Under the pieces are notes generated by a model, which ran no database searches, was not told the origin of the DNA, and was given only the letters and a program-made list of their open reading frames with translations. A stretch of 64,000 nt of DNA. Source: Acanthornis magna. Its lineage: Eukaryota > Chordata > Aves > Passeriformes > Acanthizidae. A program made the translations under genes and the position numbers. The first letter of the stretch is position 1, and every line of letters starts with the position of its first letter. Of this stretch, positions 1 through 10,745 are shown in pieces. The stretch covers positions 3,844,001-3,908,000 of the forward strand of contig JAWUZG010000016.1 in the NCBI GenBank assembly GCA_036785705.1. The letters are read 5' to 3'.

Positions 1-1407
1 TTATCAAGGTAAAACTAAATATAACAAGGTTGTCAGGGTGACTTTTTCTGAACTAGTAATGATAGTCAGAATAACTTGCCCAGCATGACTTCAGTGTTTG
101 ATATTTTTTGAAAAATACTTTTTTCTACCCTTAGCCCTTGTTTCTAGAAAAGTTAAAAAAGAGGAAACATCTGGACACTTCAAAAATCATGGCAGATCAC
201 CTGCAGAATTTTCTTCTATGTTCTTGTATAAAAATACTTACTAGTCTGTCATCTAGGAATATCTGTCCTACTAAATGTTCTGGCTCACCTAGCATTAGCT
301 TTCATCATCAATGTTCATTTACTATCTTAAAGAGATGAGAAATATCTTTATGAAGTTACTTTCCAGTTGGGCTTGCATTCCTGAATCCCTTAACTATCAG
401 AAAAAACGACTTTGCACCCATTTTAAAAGTATAATTTTAATTACTTAAATGGCACTGCAGAAAAGAAAAAAAAAGGTTGATTTCTCTGAGTGGGGTATCC
501 TACAGAAATAGGAAATGATAATTTTTACTTCCATTTTTTCCCCTCCTATTAGATTATCATCTCTCTAGGACAAAGCTCATCATGGTAATACCAGTACAAT
601 GGGGACCTGAAACCTGACTGATCAACTGGAGCTGATCCCTTTCAGACAAGATTCTGGAGACACAGAAAGTGTGCCTGCGGCTAGAATCCATCATCATTCT
701 GCAGAGGTGTGCAAAAGAAAAGATCCACACCCAGTTGCCTAGTTGCAACTGAGCTTTTGTTATTGCCCTGACTGCATAATATGGCAAAAGAATAGCATTT
801 AAAAATGGATTCTCCCATCTCAGAGTACAAATCATTTTGCTCCTGGAGAAGGTCTATTTATGGATAGTAAATTATTAACTAGTACATTTTCATAAGTTTG
901 ATACATTATCTCACTTTATTCCAGCTACTGTTCGTACCCACAACATCTGAGTCCTCAAGGTGCCAATCTGAATCATCGTGTGCCTACCTGCCTGATTTAC
1001 ATGTACAATCTGATAATTAACAGTGCTTTTGGCTTGCTGTCATGGTTGACTTCTGTGGTCTCCATTTGCAAAATGCTCGCATAAACTTTGCATGCAGAAA
1101 TTATGCTTGCCATAGAGAAACCTGCCTTTTTGTGATGTATTGGTCTTTATATGGTTTGGAATTTTTTTCATTTCCTACATGGAAACAAAGAGCATGCAAA
1201 CAGCAATCATTTTGTCTCTCGAATGGTACTACACATGACCAACAATTTCTAAAGATAACAATTCTGTCACAGAACTCTTCCTGAGTACAGAAATATGAGA
1301 TATTGAAAGTTAAAAACTTGCCTAAAGCAATAAATACTTTTCAAGGAGACCCTTACTCCCAAGGCTCCTCAAAGATTTTCCTCAGTATATACATTGTGGC
1401 TTCTGAA

Positions 1408-1476
1408 TAGAGACTGCTTTTAAATTTGGGGGCCAGCTGTACCACTATGAGATACCAGAAGCAAAGGAGAAAATTT
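1408..1476 (+). repeat. Diverged direct repeat, copy A
   Basis: This segment of about 69 bases resembles 2302-2372 in the same orientation. Both start with TAGAGACTG, continue through a T/A-rich stretch and a GTAC, then share TATGAGAT and AGCAAAGGA or close variants. By eye the match is around 70 percent with small indels, and the flanks do not match. It could be two copies of one old unnamed interspersed element or an old local duplication. The family is not recognised. Confidence 0.35.
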
Positions 1477-2301
1477 TATATGCAAAAAGAAGAAAAAATT
1501 TTGGTTTCATCTAAAAGTGAATAAAAATCTACTTTCTAAATTGTGGTGTGTTGCCATACAGAATATGACTTTTATTTTCCTCTGCTGGTAATAAATTGTT
1601 GATACTTACACCCAGTAAAGGAAGAACAGATAAAAATAAACATGTGCACAAGAAAAAAATTCCTATTCCAATGGCATCCTGAAATAAATCTCTTTGTGAG
1701 AGTGGGAAGGGAGAATTGAATTTAATAGATACGCTTTTACAAAAATCTAGTAGCCAAAAACCCTATGTATGGTATCACTCCAGGTCACAGAAATGGATGG
1801 TATAGATTTTCCATCAACTAATTTCAGGACACCACATTTTTGTGGGTTTTGTGGCCAAAAGTAGATACTGTTTTCCTCATAGATCAGCTATCATCAATCC
1901 CAAAGAGCTCAGCCAAGAGCACGAACTTGTGGTCTTGATCATTATGTGATCCTGCCACAGCTGTAATTAGCTCTCAAATGGAGACCACAAAGCACAGAAG
2001 AAAGGAAGTGTCTATCAGCCAACTGCTCTGAAGGAAAAGCACACCTTCCACTGTGACTCATCACCTACAAGCTGCATGTCCTGGACAAAATTCCCTTTCC
2101 TACTCTTTTAAAGAAACCAACTTCCTAAAGATCTTTAGCTCGCTTGGTATTTCTTCAGTTCCTTCTCTTTCTGTGGGAGCCACGGTTTGAAATGAACCAC
2201 TCATGAGAGGCAAATTATGCTTACCTTAGGGAAGGCAGGCTGTTGAGATGCCACAAAACACGAAACACTTTCCCTTCACTGAATTAGTTATTCTGAGAAC
2301 C

Positions 2302-2372
2302 TAGAGACTGATTTTTAATTTTGAGCTTTGTTGTACAATTATGAGATGCTAGCAGCAAAGGAAACAGACCTT
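2302..2372 (+). repeat. Diverged direct repeat, copy B
   Basis: Partner of the segment at 1408-1476, about 0.9 kb downstream in the same orientation. It shares the opening TAGAGACTG, a central GTAC and the TATGAGAT block followed by AGCAGCAAAGGA. Outside these bounds the two loci diverge, which suggests independent insertions of one old element more than a recent tandem event. Chance similarity of AT-rich sequence cannot be excluded by eye. Confidence 0.35.
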
Positions 2373-3655
2373 GAAATATGTCAATAAATCAGCAGTTTGG
2401 AAGACAGACATAAAACCCAGCAAACCCTGAGGCACACACAGTAGGCTCAGCTTCCTATGCTCCATAGGATGTTGATCAGCACCTACTTTCTCCACAGCAA
2501 GGCAAGGAAGAAGCAGTTAAAAGAACATATGTATTTTTAAAGAGTTTGATCCTCTAAGGCAGCATCTTTATATAGGCCACTATTTAGGTTAAATGAAGAT
2601 AGAGTTTATATATGCCCCACCTTGAAGCTGTACAATGGAGAGTACAGCATGAGAACTTGGCCCAAAACTCCCTTATTCTTCATGTGCCCATTTTTAATAT
2701 CTTAGCCAATAAAAACCAAAATAACACCACTGACCCTTTCTGGGAAAATTTGGAATGTGATCTGTTTTTTTAGAAAATCGTTTTTGTTCCAGTAATAAGA
2801 ACCATCTGTCTCACAAAGATTGGTTTGGTTTCAGACATACTGTGTAACAGTGAACATTGTTACAGAAAAAACTATGAATTATACGCTGCTGTGGGAACTC
2901 TGGTGCTATAAATGGGCAGAGTTACACCCCATTACCCTGGAAGAAAATCTAGCCTACTGTGTTTCTTATGCCATCAAATAAAAAGACAAGCCACTTAAAG
3001 AAAAATCAGACTACCTTTTAAGCCACTGCCTGCCTCACAGGCTGACATACTGCCTGTAGGCTTGGTAATTACCATACTTTTTCTTGGTTTATGGTCCATA
3101 TAGAACTATACTATCCAGACAACATGGGAACAGGGATAATTGTCTTCAAGCTTAAATTGTGACAAGCAGAGAATTTGCTTTTTTACTGGAGCTTTGCAGG
3201 GTTTATGAGGTTATAACAGGAAAATTATGAGTAAGTGTAAGAAACACAGCAGAAGAGGTATTATGTCAAATTACTGATAATTACAACAGTCATGGAGCGA
3301 GGTTCCAGAGCTGCATTAACCTGTTAAAGTCAACAGAACTCTGTTCTAGATCTTTTACAACTCACAACCATCTGTCCTGAAGAAAAGTTTAATGCAAACA
3401 CAGACCTGGTGTGATCAGAATGAGCACAAACAGGAAATTTCAACTGATTATCTATCCTACTCTTGATGTTAACAATTATTATTCAGAATTGGACCAGTTA
3501 TTGCTATTGGATTTTGGTAATGTAGGCTAAGAATGTAACACATTTCATCCATTGCAAGACATGACAATTCTCAAAAATGCGAGTGTGGTACCATTCTTCT
3601 CATCTAGTTGTATCTGCATTAATGGGAATCCGGGTACAATTGGAAACACAATAAC

Positions 3656-3726
3656 ATTTGCATCATAAAGGAGAGTGCAAATCTGATCTTAAGTTGGTTA
3701 ACTTTTGTTAACCACAATCTTTGCAT
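3656..3726. promoter_or_regulatory. Putative motif cluster: two octamer-like sites around a palindrome
   Basis: ATTTGCAT at 3656-3663 is an exact POU-type octamer on the plus strand. CTTTGCAT at 3719-3726 is a one-mismatch copy. Between them TGGTTAAC (3695-3702) and GTTAACCA (3707-3714) form a perfect 8-base inverted repeat with a TTTT spacer, resembling a homeodomain half-site pair of HNF1 type but with different spacing. Short palindromes are expected by chance in 64 kb, so only the clustering is suggestive. Confidence 0.25.
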
Positions 3727-4049
3727 ATAATCTTTCCCACTGTTGATGGCTTGCAGCTTCAAAGGTGCTCAATATGACTTCTAAATATCTCAACTTGACC
3801 GAGAAAACAGCAAAAACCTACATCTGTTTATTCCTCTCAGGTCAAGACAGGGAACCCTCGAGAGTGGCTGCAATACAAATAGTCTCTGAGTGATGGTGAT
3901 CCCAGATTCCCCTACTATACTATGTCTCCTGCATAGAAAATAACAAAAGGGATTTTTGCTTGCTGGTCTTTGGATGGATCTTCAGAATACAAAGTTCCAA
4001 AGAAGCACTACTTGACTAAAAAGGGTTAAAAGGACTCTATTAACTCTTC

Positions 4050-4518
4050 TCTGCAGGCCATAGGAAGGACTTGCTTGCAGAAGTTCATGGAGGACTCTCT
4101 TCCATGGGAGTGACTCCATGGAGCAGGGGAAGAGTGTGAGGAGTCCTAATCCTCTCCATGAGGAGGAAAGGGCAGCAGAGACAATGTGATGAGCTGACTG
4201 CAGCCCCCATTCCTGTCTCCCTGTGCCCCTGGGGTCAAGGAGGTAGAGAATCAGAACCCAAATTCCTAGGAGGAAGGGAGTGGTGGAGGCAAGGTGTTTT
4301 AGGATTTATTTTTTATTTCTTGTTACCTAACTCTGATTTGATTGGTAAAAAATTAAATTATTCTTTCCCAAAGTCCGGTGTGTAACTGGTGACTGATCTG
4401 TTCCTGTCATTATCTCGGCCCACAAGGCTTTCCTTGTGTTTTGTCTCCTGTGTCCACCTGAGGAGTGGCAGAGTGTCTTTGGTGGCATTTGGCAGACAGC
4501 CAGCATCAACCCACCACA
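4050..4518 (+). mobile_element. Endogenous retrovirus LTR, probably a solo ERVL-type LTR
   Basis: The segment matches, from memory, the 3' part of an LTR common in songbird genomes. Ordered landmarks are a repeated CATGG-rich stretch at 4086-4123, an AGGAGTCCT block near 4140, a CCCCATTCCTGTCTCCCTG block near 4206, and a T-rich stretch with GATTTGATTGGTAA then AATTAAATTA (4334-4360) as the likely polyadenylation region. A TCATTATCTCGGCCCACAAG block follows at about 4409, and the end is CAACCCACCACA at 4518, with the CA terminus of an LTR. I see no second LTR, primer-binding site or gag/pol remnant nearby, so a solo LTR left by recombination is likely. The 5' boundary is not resolved and may lie tens of bases upstream. 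Class assignment is from memory; the LTR call itself is firm. Confidence 0.8.
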
Positions 4519-7500
4519 GATCTCCACAAACACCAGGAGAGCAGCACATACACAAGCTCTCTACAAGGACTGGCAGAAGAGAGTAGCAATTCCAGAAGCA
4601 ACAGCTTAACTCCAGCCAGTCAGCAAATCTGGAAAGCTTCTGGGCACTGACACAGATGCCAGCTAGCAAAAAAATGCTTTGTGGCTGTCAGTGTTTGGAA
4701 AAATACAAACACTTGGTGCCTTGTCCTGAAAAGAGTCATTCATCTGCAACAAACCATTGATATTCAGCTCTTCTGTCATGCCAGCTGGCTCTGGGCAGAG
4801 CTTCCAAGCAGAAGTCAACTTCCCCTCCAAGTCTTACAGATCCTGCAGTCTGCTGTCCGTCAGGGAAGGGAACAAAGCAGGGGCAGCACTGTGAGCCAGC
4901 CCGGGATGGTAGGGAGGGCTGGTGGCAGCCAGGCTGCCCTGTGGCAGCTCTGTGCTCTGAGGGCAATGAGTGACCATGTGGCTCCTCTGATTAGAACATG
5001 GCGTTGTCCCTCGGCATCAGCTCCTGCTTCATCGGTCACCTCAGTTTCAGGGATAGTTTGGTGTTTTCTCCCAGCCAGGCATAGTGAAACTGAGTCCCCC
5101 TCTCAGAAACAATTTAGCCCCTTTGTGGAATTGAATTAAGTCCTCTCCAGCTTTTCCATAAATCCAGAGTTCTAAACTGAAGCTGTACTGAAGAAGTCAT
5201 GCCTAACTGTGCTTATTGAATCTTTTCTTTATGGAAGCAGAGACTGGAAGGTAAGCAAGAATAAGAATAAGAACAACAAAGCAGATTCAGCAATCTTTTC
5301 TCAGCAGTGAATCCTACCCTATGTCAGTTACATAACATTGTCTCAGTTTTACTGTCAAAAACATTGTCAATCCATGAATAAGAGTCTGTAAAGCAAGACC
5401 ATGTAAGATTAAAAAACCTAGAATCAGAGGGATGATTTGGGAAGTGTCAGTAACTCAAAGTCTTGAGAGATGAATGCTGACATGAAAAGCCAGAAGAACC
5501 TGAGGAGAGAAGAAAAGAAAGACAAAAAAAAAGCAGAGTGAAAATAGCAGCTTGGCAAAAATAATTACCAACCTATTTTCAGTACAAAAGTTCTACCCCA
5601 ATGTTTCTTTAAAGTTTACCTGTCCATTTAAGACTTGTCTGTAGTGCCTGTAGTGATGAGGAAGGGGTAAACCTGTGAATATTTGACTGGTAGCATGTTA
5701 TTCCCAGCAATCTGCTATGACTGTGAAGTAATAAATATTTTTGTGCACTCTAAAATTGTGTGAAATCCTGCCTTGAAGGTGCACCAATAAAGTAACTCAG
5801 AGAGCCGAGCATCACATTTGCTATGATCTGAAACTGCTTTTAGGCCACCTCAAATCTGGAGTTATATCGGTTTCCTTTCTTGACAGTTTGCCCCAGGGAG
5901 CCAATTAAACTTTTGAGAATGAGAGCTGGGTTCAAATTCTGCCTTACGCATCACTTGCAGACTTGTTATCCGAGCTGTAACTGCTGTATGTTTGTAATTT
6001 TTTTCCAAGCTGATGCATTAGCTGGGAAAATCCACCTGGGTCTCTAATCCCAGATTGAGTTTGCAAAACGAAAAGTAAAATGTTTTTTCCTTGTAAACTG
6101 TACAAATTGGCTTTGCAGTTGTCACATAACTATGATCATAGAAATGTTTAAAAATCAGTTTTGCTTTCATTATTATCTAGCTGTAAGAATTGGTTCTCTC
6201 TCACTACATTTCTTTCAATGCCTGAGCGTCAGTTTTGTAGACATCAAAGCCCACAGCGCTGCTTCCACCAGTGACAGAAGCTGCTGGAGTGTGTCCCAAA
6301 ACCAAAGAAGTCATGCTTGTACTCAATCTGATATACAGTGAGACCTGAGTAATCTGTACTCTAAGATTTTCTTCAATGCTCCATCTATCTTAACCTGATG
6401 CAAACTGTACAGAAAAGGAAGCCAGCACTGATTATGTTAAAATAAATCAGACCTCGTAGAGTGTTTTTTAGTTTCATGTGAATATTTAAAGGCTTTTCTT
6501 TAATTTTTATGTTAATTTGCCAAAAAAGCTGTTTACTACAAGGTGGCCATTTGACAGATTGAGCTGAACAGTGCAAAAAAAAAAACTTAAACAAAAACCA
6601 AAACCCACAGAATGCTGACAACATTAATCTTCCTCTTCCTTTCCAGGAGTTTAATTTCTCCCTTCATCAATATTTTTCTCTTGGCACCTTTAAAGAAAAT
6701 TTAATAAGATACCAGTTTCTCACAAAATACTTCTACAAATTTGGGGAGGGTGAAATTCCTTCCCAAAGCATTTGAAACAGGAGAGAAGCCCAAGGCTACT
6801 ACATCATTCAGCAGGAGCGCTGTGGAGAGCTCCCTCTCCATGAAAACCTGCTCTCCCATGGAGGGGAGTTGGCTGAGTGGGATGGTGCTGCCTGACTACA
6901 GCACTACAGAGGCTTGAGGTCTACAGTCAGAGTTCCTTTTGCGGGGCAAAGAGAGGGTGAGAATACACAGTATTCATCCTTCTGGCCTGAAACATATGTG
7001 GAATCTATCAGGAAGTTAATGCAGCATAAATATCATATGGTCAAGGCTCATCTATTGTTATCTTTCAGAGGCAGGCAGCAAAGCCAGCAGCATGCCTGGC
7101 AATGTTCAGTTCAAATAGAAGCCCCACTTCCTAACATTTTTTAGAGTGCTACAGATAAAGGAAGTGGTTGACATTCCCCGCTGTCACACACAGGGCTCAC
7201 TTGTCTTTAGCGAGGGTTAAGCCACACACGGTCTTCAGCAGCAGTACAAGAGTGGGTCTCATATTTCACTTTTGCAGTAAAGAGTTTGAATTTCGATGGA
7301 TTTGTGCAGAAAATAACATGCAACAGGACTCAGACAACACCCGTTTTTCTGGTGGGCAAGTTTGCTGCCCTGCAACTAGAAACTGTCTGAAAGCTTAAAG
7401 CTGACCTTCATCCTGAATATTAATGAACTCCAGGAAGTTCCAAGGAAGAGTTGAAGATTAATTTTGTCTGTTTGGTATATTTACTATGAGGGATGGGAAC

Positions 7501-7717
7501 AGAGGGGTTCCACTGGCTATTAGGCAAGATTACTTATTTCGTTCCAGGATTTTGGTATTTCTGCCTATTTACTAAGTTGGAATGACATCATCCTACATTG
7601 CCTTATTCTGAGTTTTTTCCCATCAGATCTGAAGTCCTACACAACTCCATATAAGGAGAAAACTGAAGATGAAATTTATGTGATTAATAAGTAACTAAAG
7701 ACAGGAAATATAATTAA
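4519..7717. other. Single-copy non-coding DNA between LTR and LINE fossil
   Basis: No recognisable gene. A 152-codon open frame on the plus strand at 4681-5139 has the length expected by chance and no recognisable domain. At 5660-6110 the sequence has a balanced, non-repetitive texture with short homeodomain-like words such as CAATTAAA and GCATTAGC, which is compatible with a conserved non-coding element but proves nothing. A short stretch near 5930-5945 (GGGTTCAAATTCTGCC) resembles a tRNA-type B box as found in SINEs, with no supporting A box. Confidence 0.55.
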
Positions 7718-7915
7718 TGTCAATCACCATGAATTCATAGCATCCAGAACCTGTCAAATTTGATACATTTTTGAGAGAACAAATATAGTCAGTGAATGCA
7801 ATGGTGTCAATGTAACTGAGATTTCTGTGCAGTGCATGGACAAGATAGCACGCAGCACTCTGAATAAGAAAGGAGAACAGAAACTGGAGACCCTGTGAAA
7901 TGGATTTAGAAGGGG
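7718..7915 (+). mobile_element. Ancient CR1/L3-like LINE, reverse transcriptase fragment
   Basis: Conceptual plus-strand translation gives HEFIASRTC then, after an internal stop, IFERTNIVSECNGVNVTEI. This lines up with the conserved stretch of CR1/L3-clade reverse transcriptases that reads H-G-F-(I)-x-G-R-S-C-x-T-N-L-I-x-F-F-E-x-V and continues into the V-D-V-x-Y-L-D-F-S-K-A-F-D block. The catalytic-block equivalent here is badly eroded, and stops occur before and after. It is a non-functional fossil, much older than the CR1 copies elsewhere in the window. The match is by residue pattern only; boundaries are approximate. Confidence 0.5.
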
Positions 7916-9759
7916 CAAGGCAGCTGACATGGAAAATTAACTCTGAAAGGGAAGTGATCATCAGATCTCAGCTCTGAGTGGTCTTCTTTAGTTAAATCAT
8001 GGAAACTGAAGACACTCTCCCTCAAATTTAAGTTAAGTTTTAAGCTGTCCTGTCTTCCTCAGTGTAGTACATGGATTAGACTGCCACAGATTTTATACTC
8101 CTGAAACAACATCACAGAGAGTAACAGGTTGGCAAATCACTGATGTGAACCTTGCCAGGCTGTGCTGTGAGACCACATAAGAGTTCCTTAGTTCCTGTGG
8201 CATCCCTGCTGCGCTGGCCCCTGTGAGCTGCGCTCAGCTTTCAGCACTGACACAGCCTGGCTGGTGACCCCAGATCCTGCTGCCCAAAATCTACTGCCAC
8301 TTCTGCCTGTTATTGACTCATCTTTCCCTCTGCCGCTATTCAGTACCTGAACACAGGAACCGTAAAAACTTTTATTTAGGAGAAATGTCAGTGGCCAATT
8401 TCTCAGTCAGTCACTATGATGATTGCAAATTTCAAGTTCTGTTATTTCTTTTATACTGTTTTATCGTCCTGTCAGCTTTCTAGCCCTGGTCTCTAATTTT
8501 TACACCCACCTCTGGTGAGTACTTTTCCTAAAGGAGTTTGCTGCTACTTTATGGTTCTGATTCATTTAGCAAAAACATCTATTTCAAAATTAAAATCAGC
8601 TGTTTGAAGCTAACATATCAGCTAGGCTGTAGATGCAGATTCTTTAAAGCAAGTAACACCTAGGGATCCTCTTGGGATTAATGAGATTTTTTTCTTTGTT
8701 GTGAAGACAGATTAGTCCTAAAATCCCCGTATAAATAATTGAGTTCTGCGTTATTTCCCTCCCAGTCTTTCACAAAGAACAAAACAGACGACAAAGAAGA
8801 TGACAGAATGATATAGCCAGGCAGGTGTGAATTATGCAAATAGAGGATTTGTCTTGAAATAACCATATTTGCAAATCAGAAAAATAAAACCATAACAAAA
8901 TAAAACCTTTAATTCCACCAAAGAAGATTTTTAGATGATAGAAGAAGAGAGGGATTTGAGTCAGCTACTTCAGAGCAGAATTCATTAACAGTTTTTTAAA
9001 GAAAAAAGTATTAATTTTTTTTTTTTTAGTACCAGAATTATTAACTAATGGCAGATTTGGGAAACAGAATTAACCCGTACCACAAAAAAATATCTTTAGT
9101 ACAAAATTTTCGGATTAATTTTACTTGGAACTTGTGGTGAAAAAAATAATCAAAGAAACAAACTTCTGCTGAATATAACAGCAAAAAAATTTCATGTAAT
9201 CTCATTTTCTTACTAAAATGAATCAAGTGATTGATTTGCCTTGGGAAAGTGCAATTAAAATGCAAAACCCAGATATTCTTCTAAATCTTGAGAAGAACCT
9301 GTAGAAAGTATATAATCAACCAAAAGAGTTCACAAGCAGTAAAGTCCTGCAAAGGCATTTGGTTCATTTATTTATAGCTCTTAGGGATCTGGAGGTGATG
9401 CATAATACTAGAATTTTATATCTAAAAAGGTCTAAAAGGGATCATTCTAACTCCACCAAACACAAATAAAATATTACTAGTGTCTAATCCACACAGAGAA
9501 GCACGGTGCCAGATCATTAACATTTCATTTAGTGAAAGTACTGTCTAAATCTGCAGACCCTCTGGAGAAATCCATCTGTTCTCATTAATCAGGACATCTG
9601 TTTTGGCAACTAGCTATTAACAAGAATTCTGTAGTCTGGATGGAAAATCCAAAAACCATTTCTTTATGAAAATGATATGAGGTACCTTGTTTCATCTTTA
9701 GAGAATTTTTTTTTTTTTTAAATCCTCTCTCTCCTTTCTTGTCCCCCTGCCCTGTCAAA
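7916..9759. other. Single-copy AT-rich non-coding DNA
   Basis: No gene or transposable element recognised. The stretch becomes strongly A/T-rich from about 8860 to 9480 and includes a T homopolymer near 9016-9028. Open frames are all shorter than 80 codons. Confidence 0.65.
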
Positions 9760-10120
9760 CCCACACCTGCAAGTGCTCTACTGAATCGGTGCCTAATCTG
9801 TCTTCATCTCACTGAAAGCACACGGATTCCATCTGTGTGACGAGAAGATGGATGTTTAAGCATCCTTCATCAGACGCATCAGCCTCGAATAATTGATCTC
9901 TGCCTTCACCATCCGTGCACACACACTTGTGCTGGCAGCGAGCTGAATTGAAGTCTCTGCAGCTATGCTGACAGGGAGAGTTTGTAACATTCCCAAAGCA
10001 TTCCTTAAAGTCCAGTGGCTATAATGACACAGAATATTATTTTATTTTGCATTTTATTGGGATGAACTTAGTCTGACACACTAAGACATCAACAGCTGGA
10101 TACAACCTTTTCTCTTGAGG
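9760..10120. promoter_or_regulatory. Candidate conserved non-coding element with local CpG enrichment
   Basis: About seven CpG dinucleotides fall between 9786 and 9940, whereas most kilobases around contain very few. The block is non-repetitive, carries ATAATTGAT and CTGAATTGAAG words typical of homeodomain-bound enhancers, and has no open frame of note. CpG survival in a methylated genome can reflect purifying selection or hypomethylation in an enhancer. The call is inference from composition; there is no alignment behind it. Confidence 0.3.
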
Positions 10121-10614
10121 GGTGCGTTATTTAGAATGTCTTGATTTTAACTGGATAAGCTTTGTAGAATCAAGTAATTAATTGTGTGATCTTTACATCA
10201 TGATGTACATGAACAAATTTCCACCCACTTGTCATCAAGTTCTGTGAGGAGAAGAAATCTTTTAGCTGGTAAGAAAAGCTCCTAGTTTAATTTTATTAAA
10301 TTTAAATGATCATTATCACAGGTATGTGGAAACAAAAGCAATTACACCCTCTTTCCACTTTCCCAGCAATAAAACCAAGAGTAAAGAAAAATAAATAATC
10401 TGTGAAATCTAGTCTCTGTCTGCTTTCAGATGAAATGTAAATTACTCATGGAGAAAAAAGAGCATTAAACTGAATTATGAGACTGTTTCCCCCACCTCCA
10501 ATTATTTTTGTTTGATTTGTTGCCCCAGTGGAAATAGTAGTATTATTGTTAGAATCAACTTCAATGTGAGGTAAAGCACAGTGTAGTGACCTGCATACAT
10601 CCTGGGGAATGGGG

Positions 10615-10745
10615 AACTCAAGCTCTAATTCTGATGCTGAAACTAATAACTTTGGAGGCCTCGGGCATTGTGTTCTGGCCCCAGATCAACACTCCATCCC
10701 TCTTCAGCAAAGCATTTAAGTACAAGTGTAAGTACATAAGACACT
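10615..10745 (+). repeat. Possible ancient amniote interspersed repeat (MIR-like, then AAGCATTTAAGTAC motif)
   Basis: The words CTCTAATTCTGATGCTGAAACTAA and CCTCGGGCA around 10622-10668 resemble the core of a MIR-type SINE (a phrase of the form 'tctgccactaact...gaccttgggca'). They are followed at 10700-10735 by TTCAGCAAAGCATTTAAGTAC, which recalls a repeat tail widespread in turtles and crocodilians. Both similarities are from memory and imperfect. If real, the element predates birds. Confidence 0.35.

Larger units (their letters stand above)
1..4049. other. Single-copy AT-rich non-coding DNA
   Basis: No open frame longer than about 90 codons and no recognisable gene or transposable element is visible here. 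The sequence is AT-rich with almost no CpG, as expected of a bird intergenic or intronic region. Within it I note a pair of diverged direct-repeat segments (1408-1476 and 2302-2372) and a small cluster of transcription-factor-like motifs (3656-3726), listed separately. The rest shows nothing I can name. Confidence 0.7.

Noticed and set aside
4681..5139. 152-codon plus-strand open frame
   Set aside because: Chance length for this window, no recognisable domain, and no splice-site or promoter context.
5925..5960. GGGTTCAAATTCTGCC as a tRNA or SINE B box
   Set aside because: No matching A box at the right distance and no cloverleaf-forming sequence around it.
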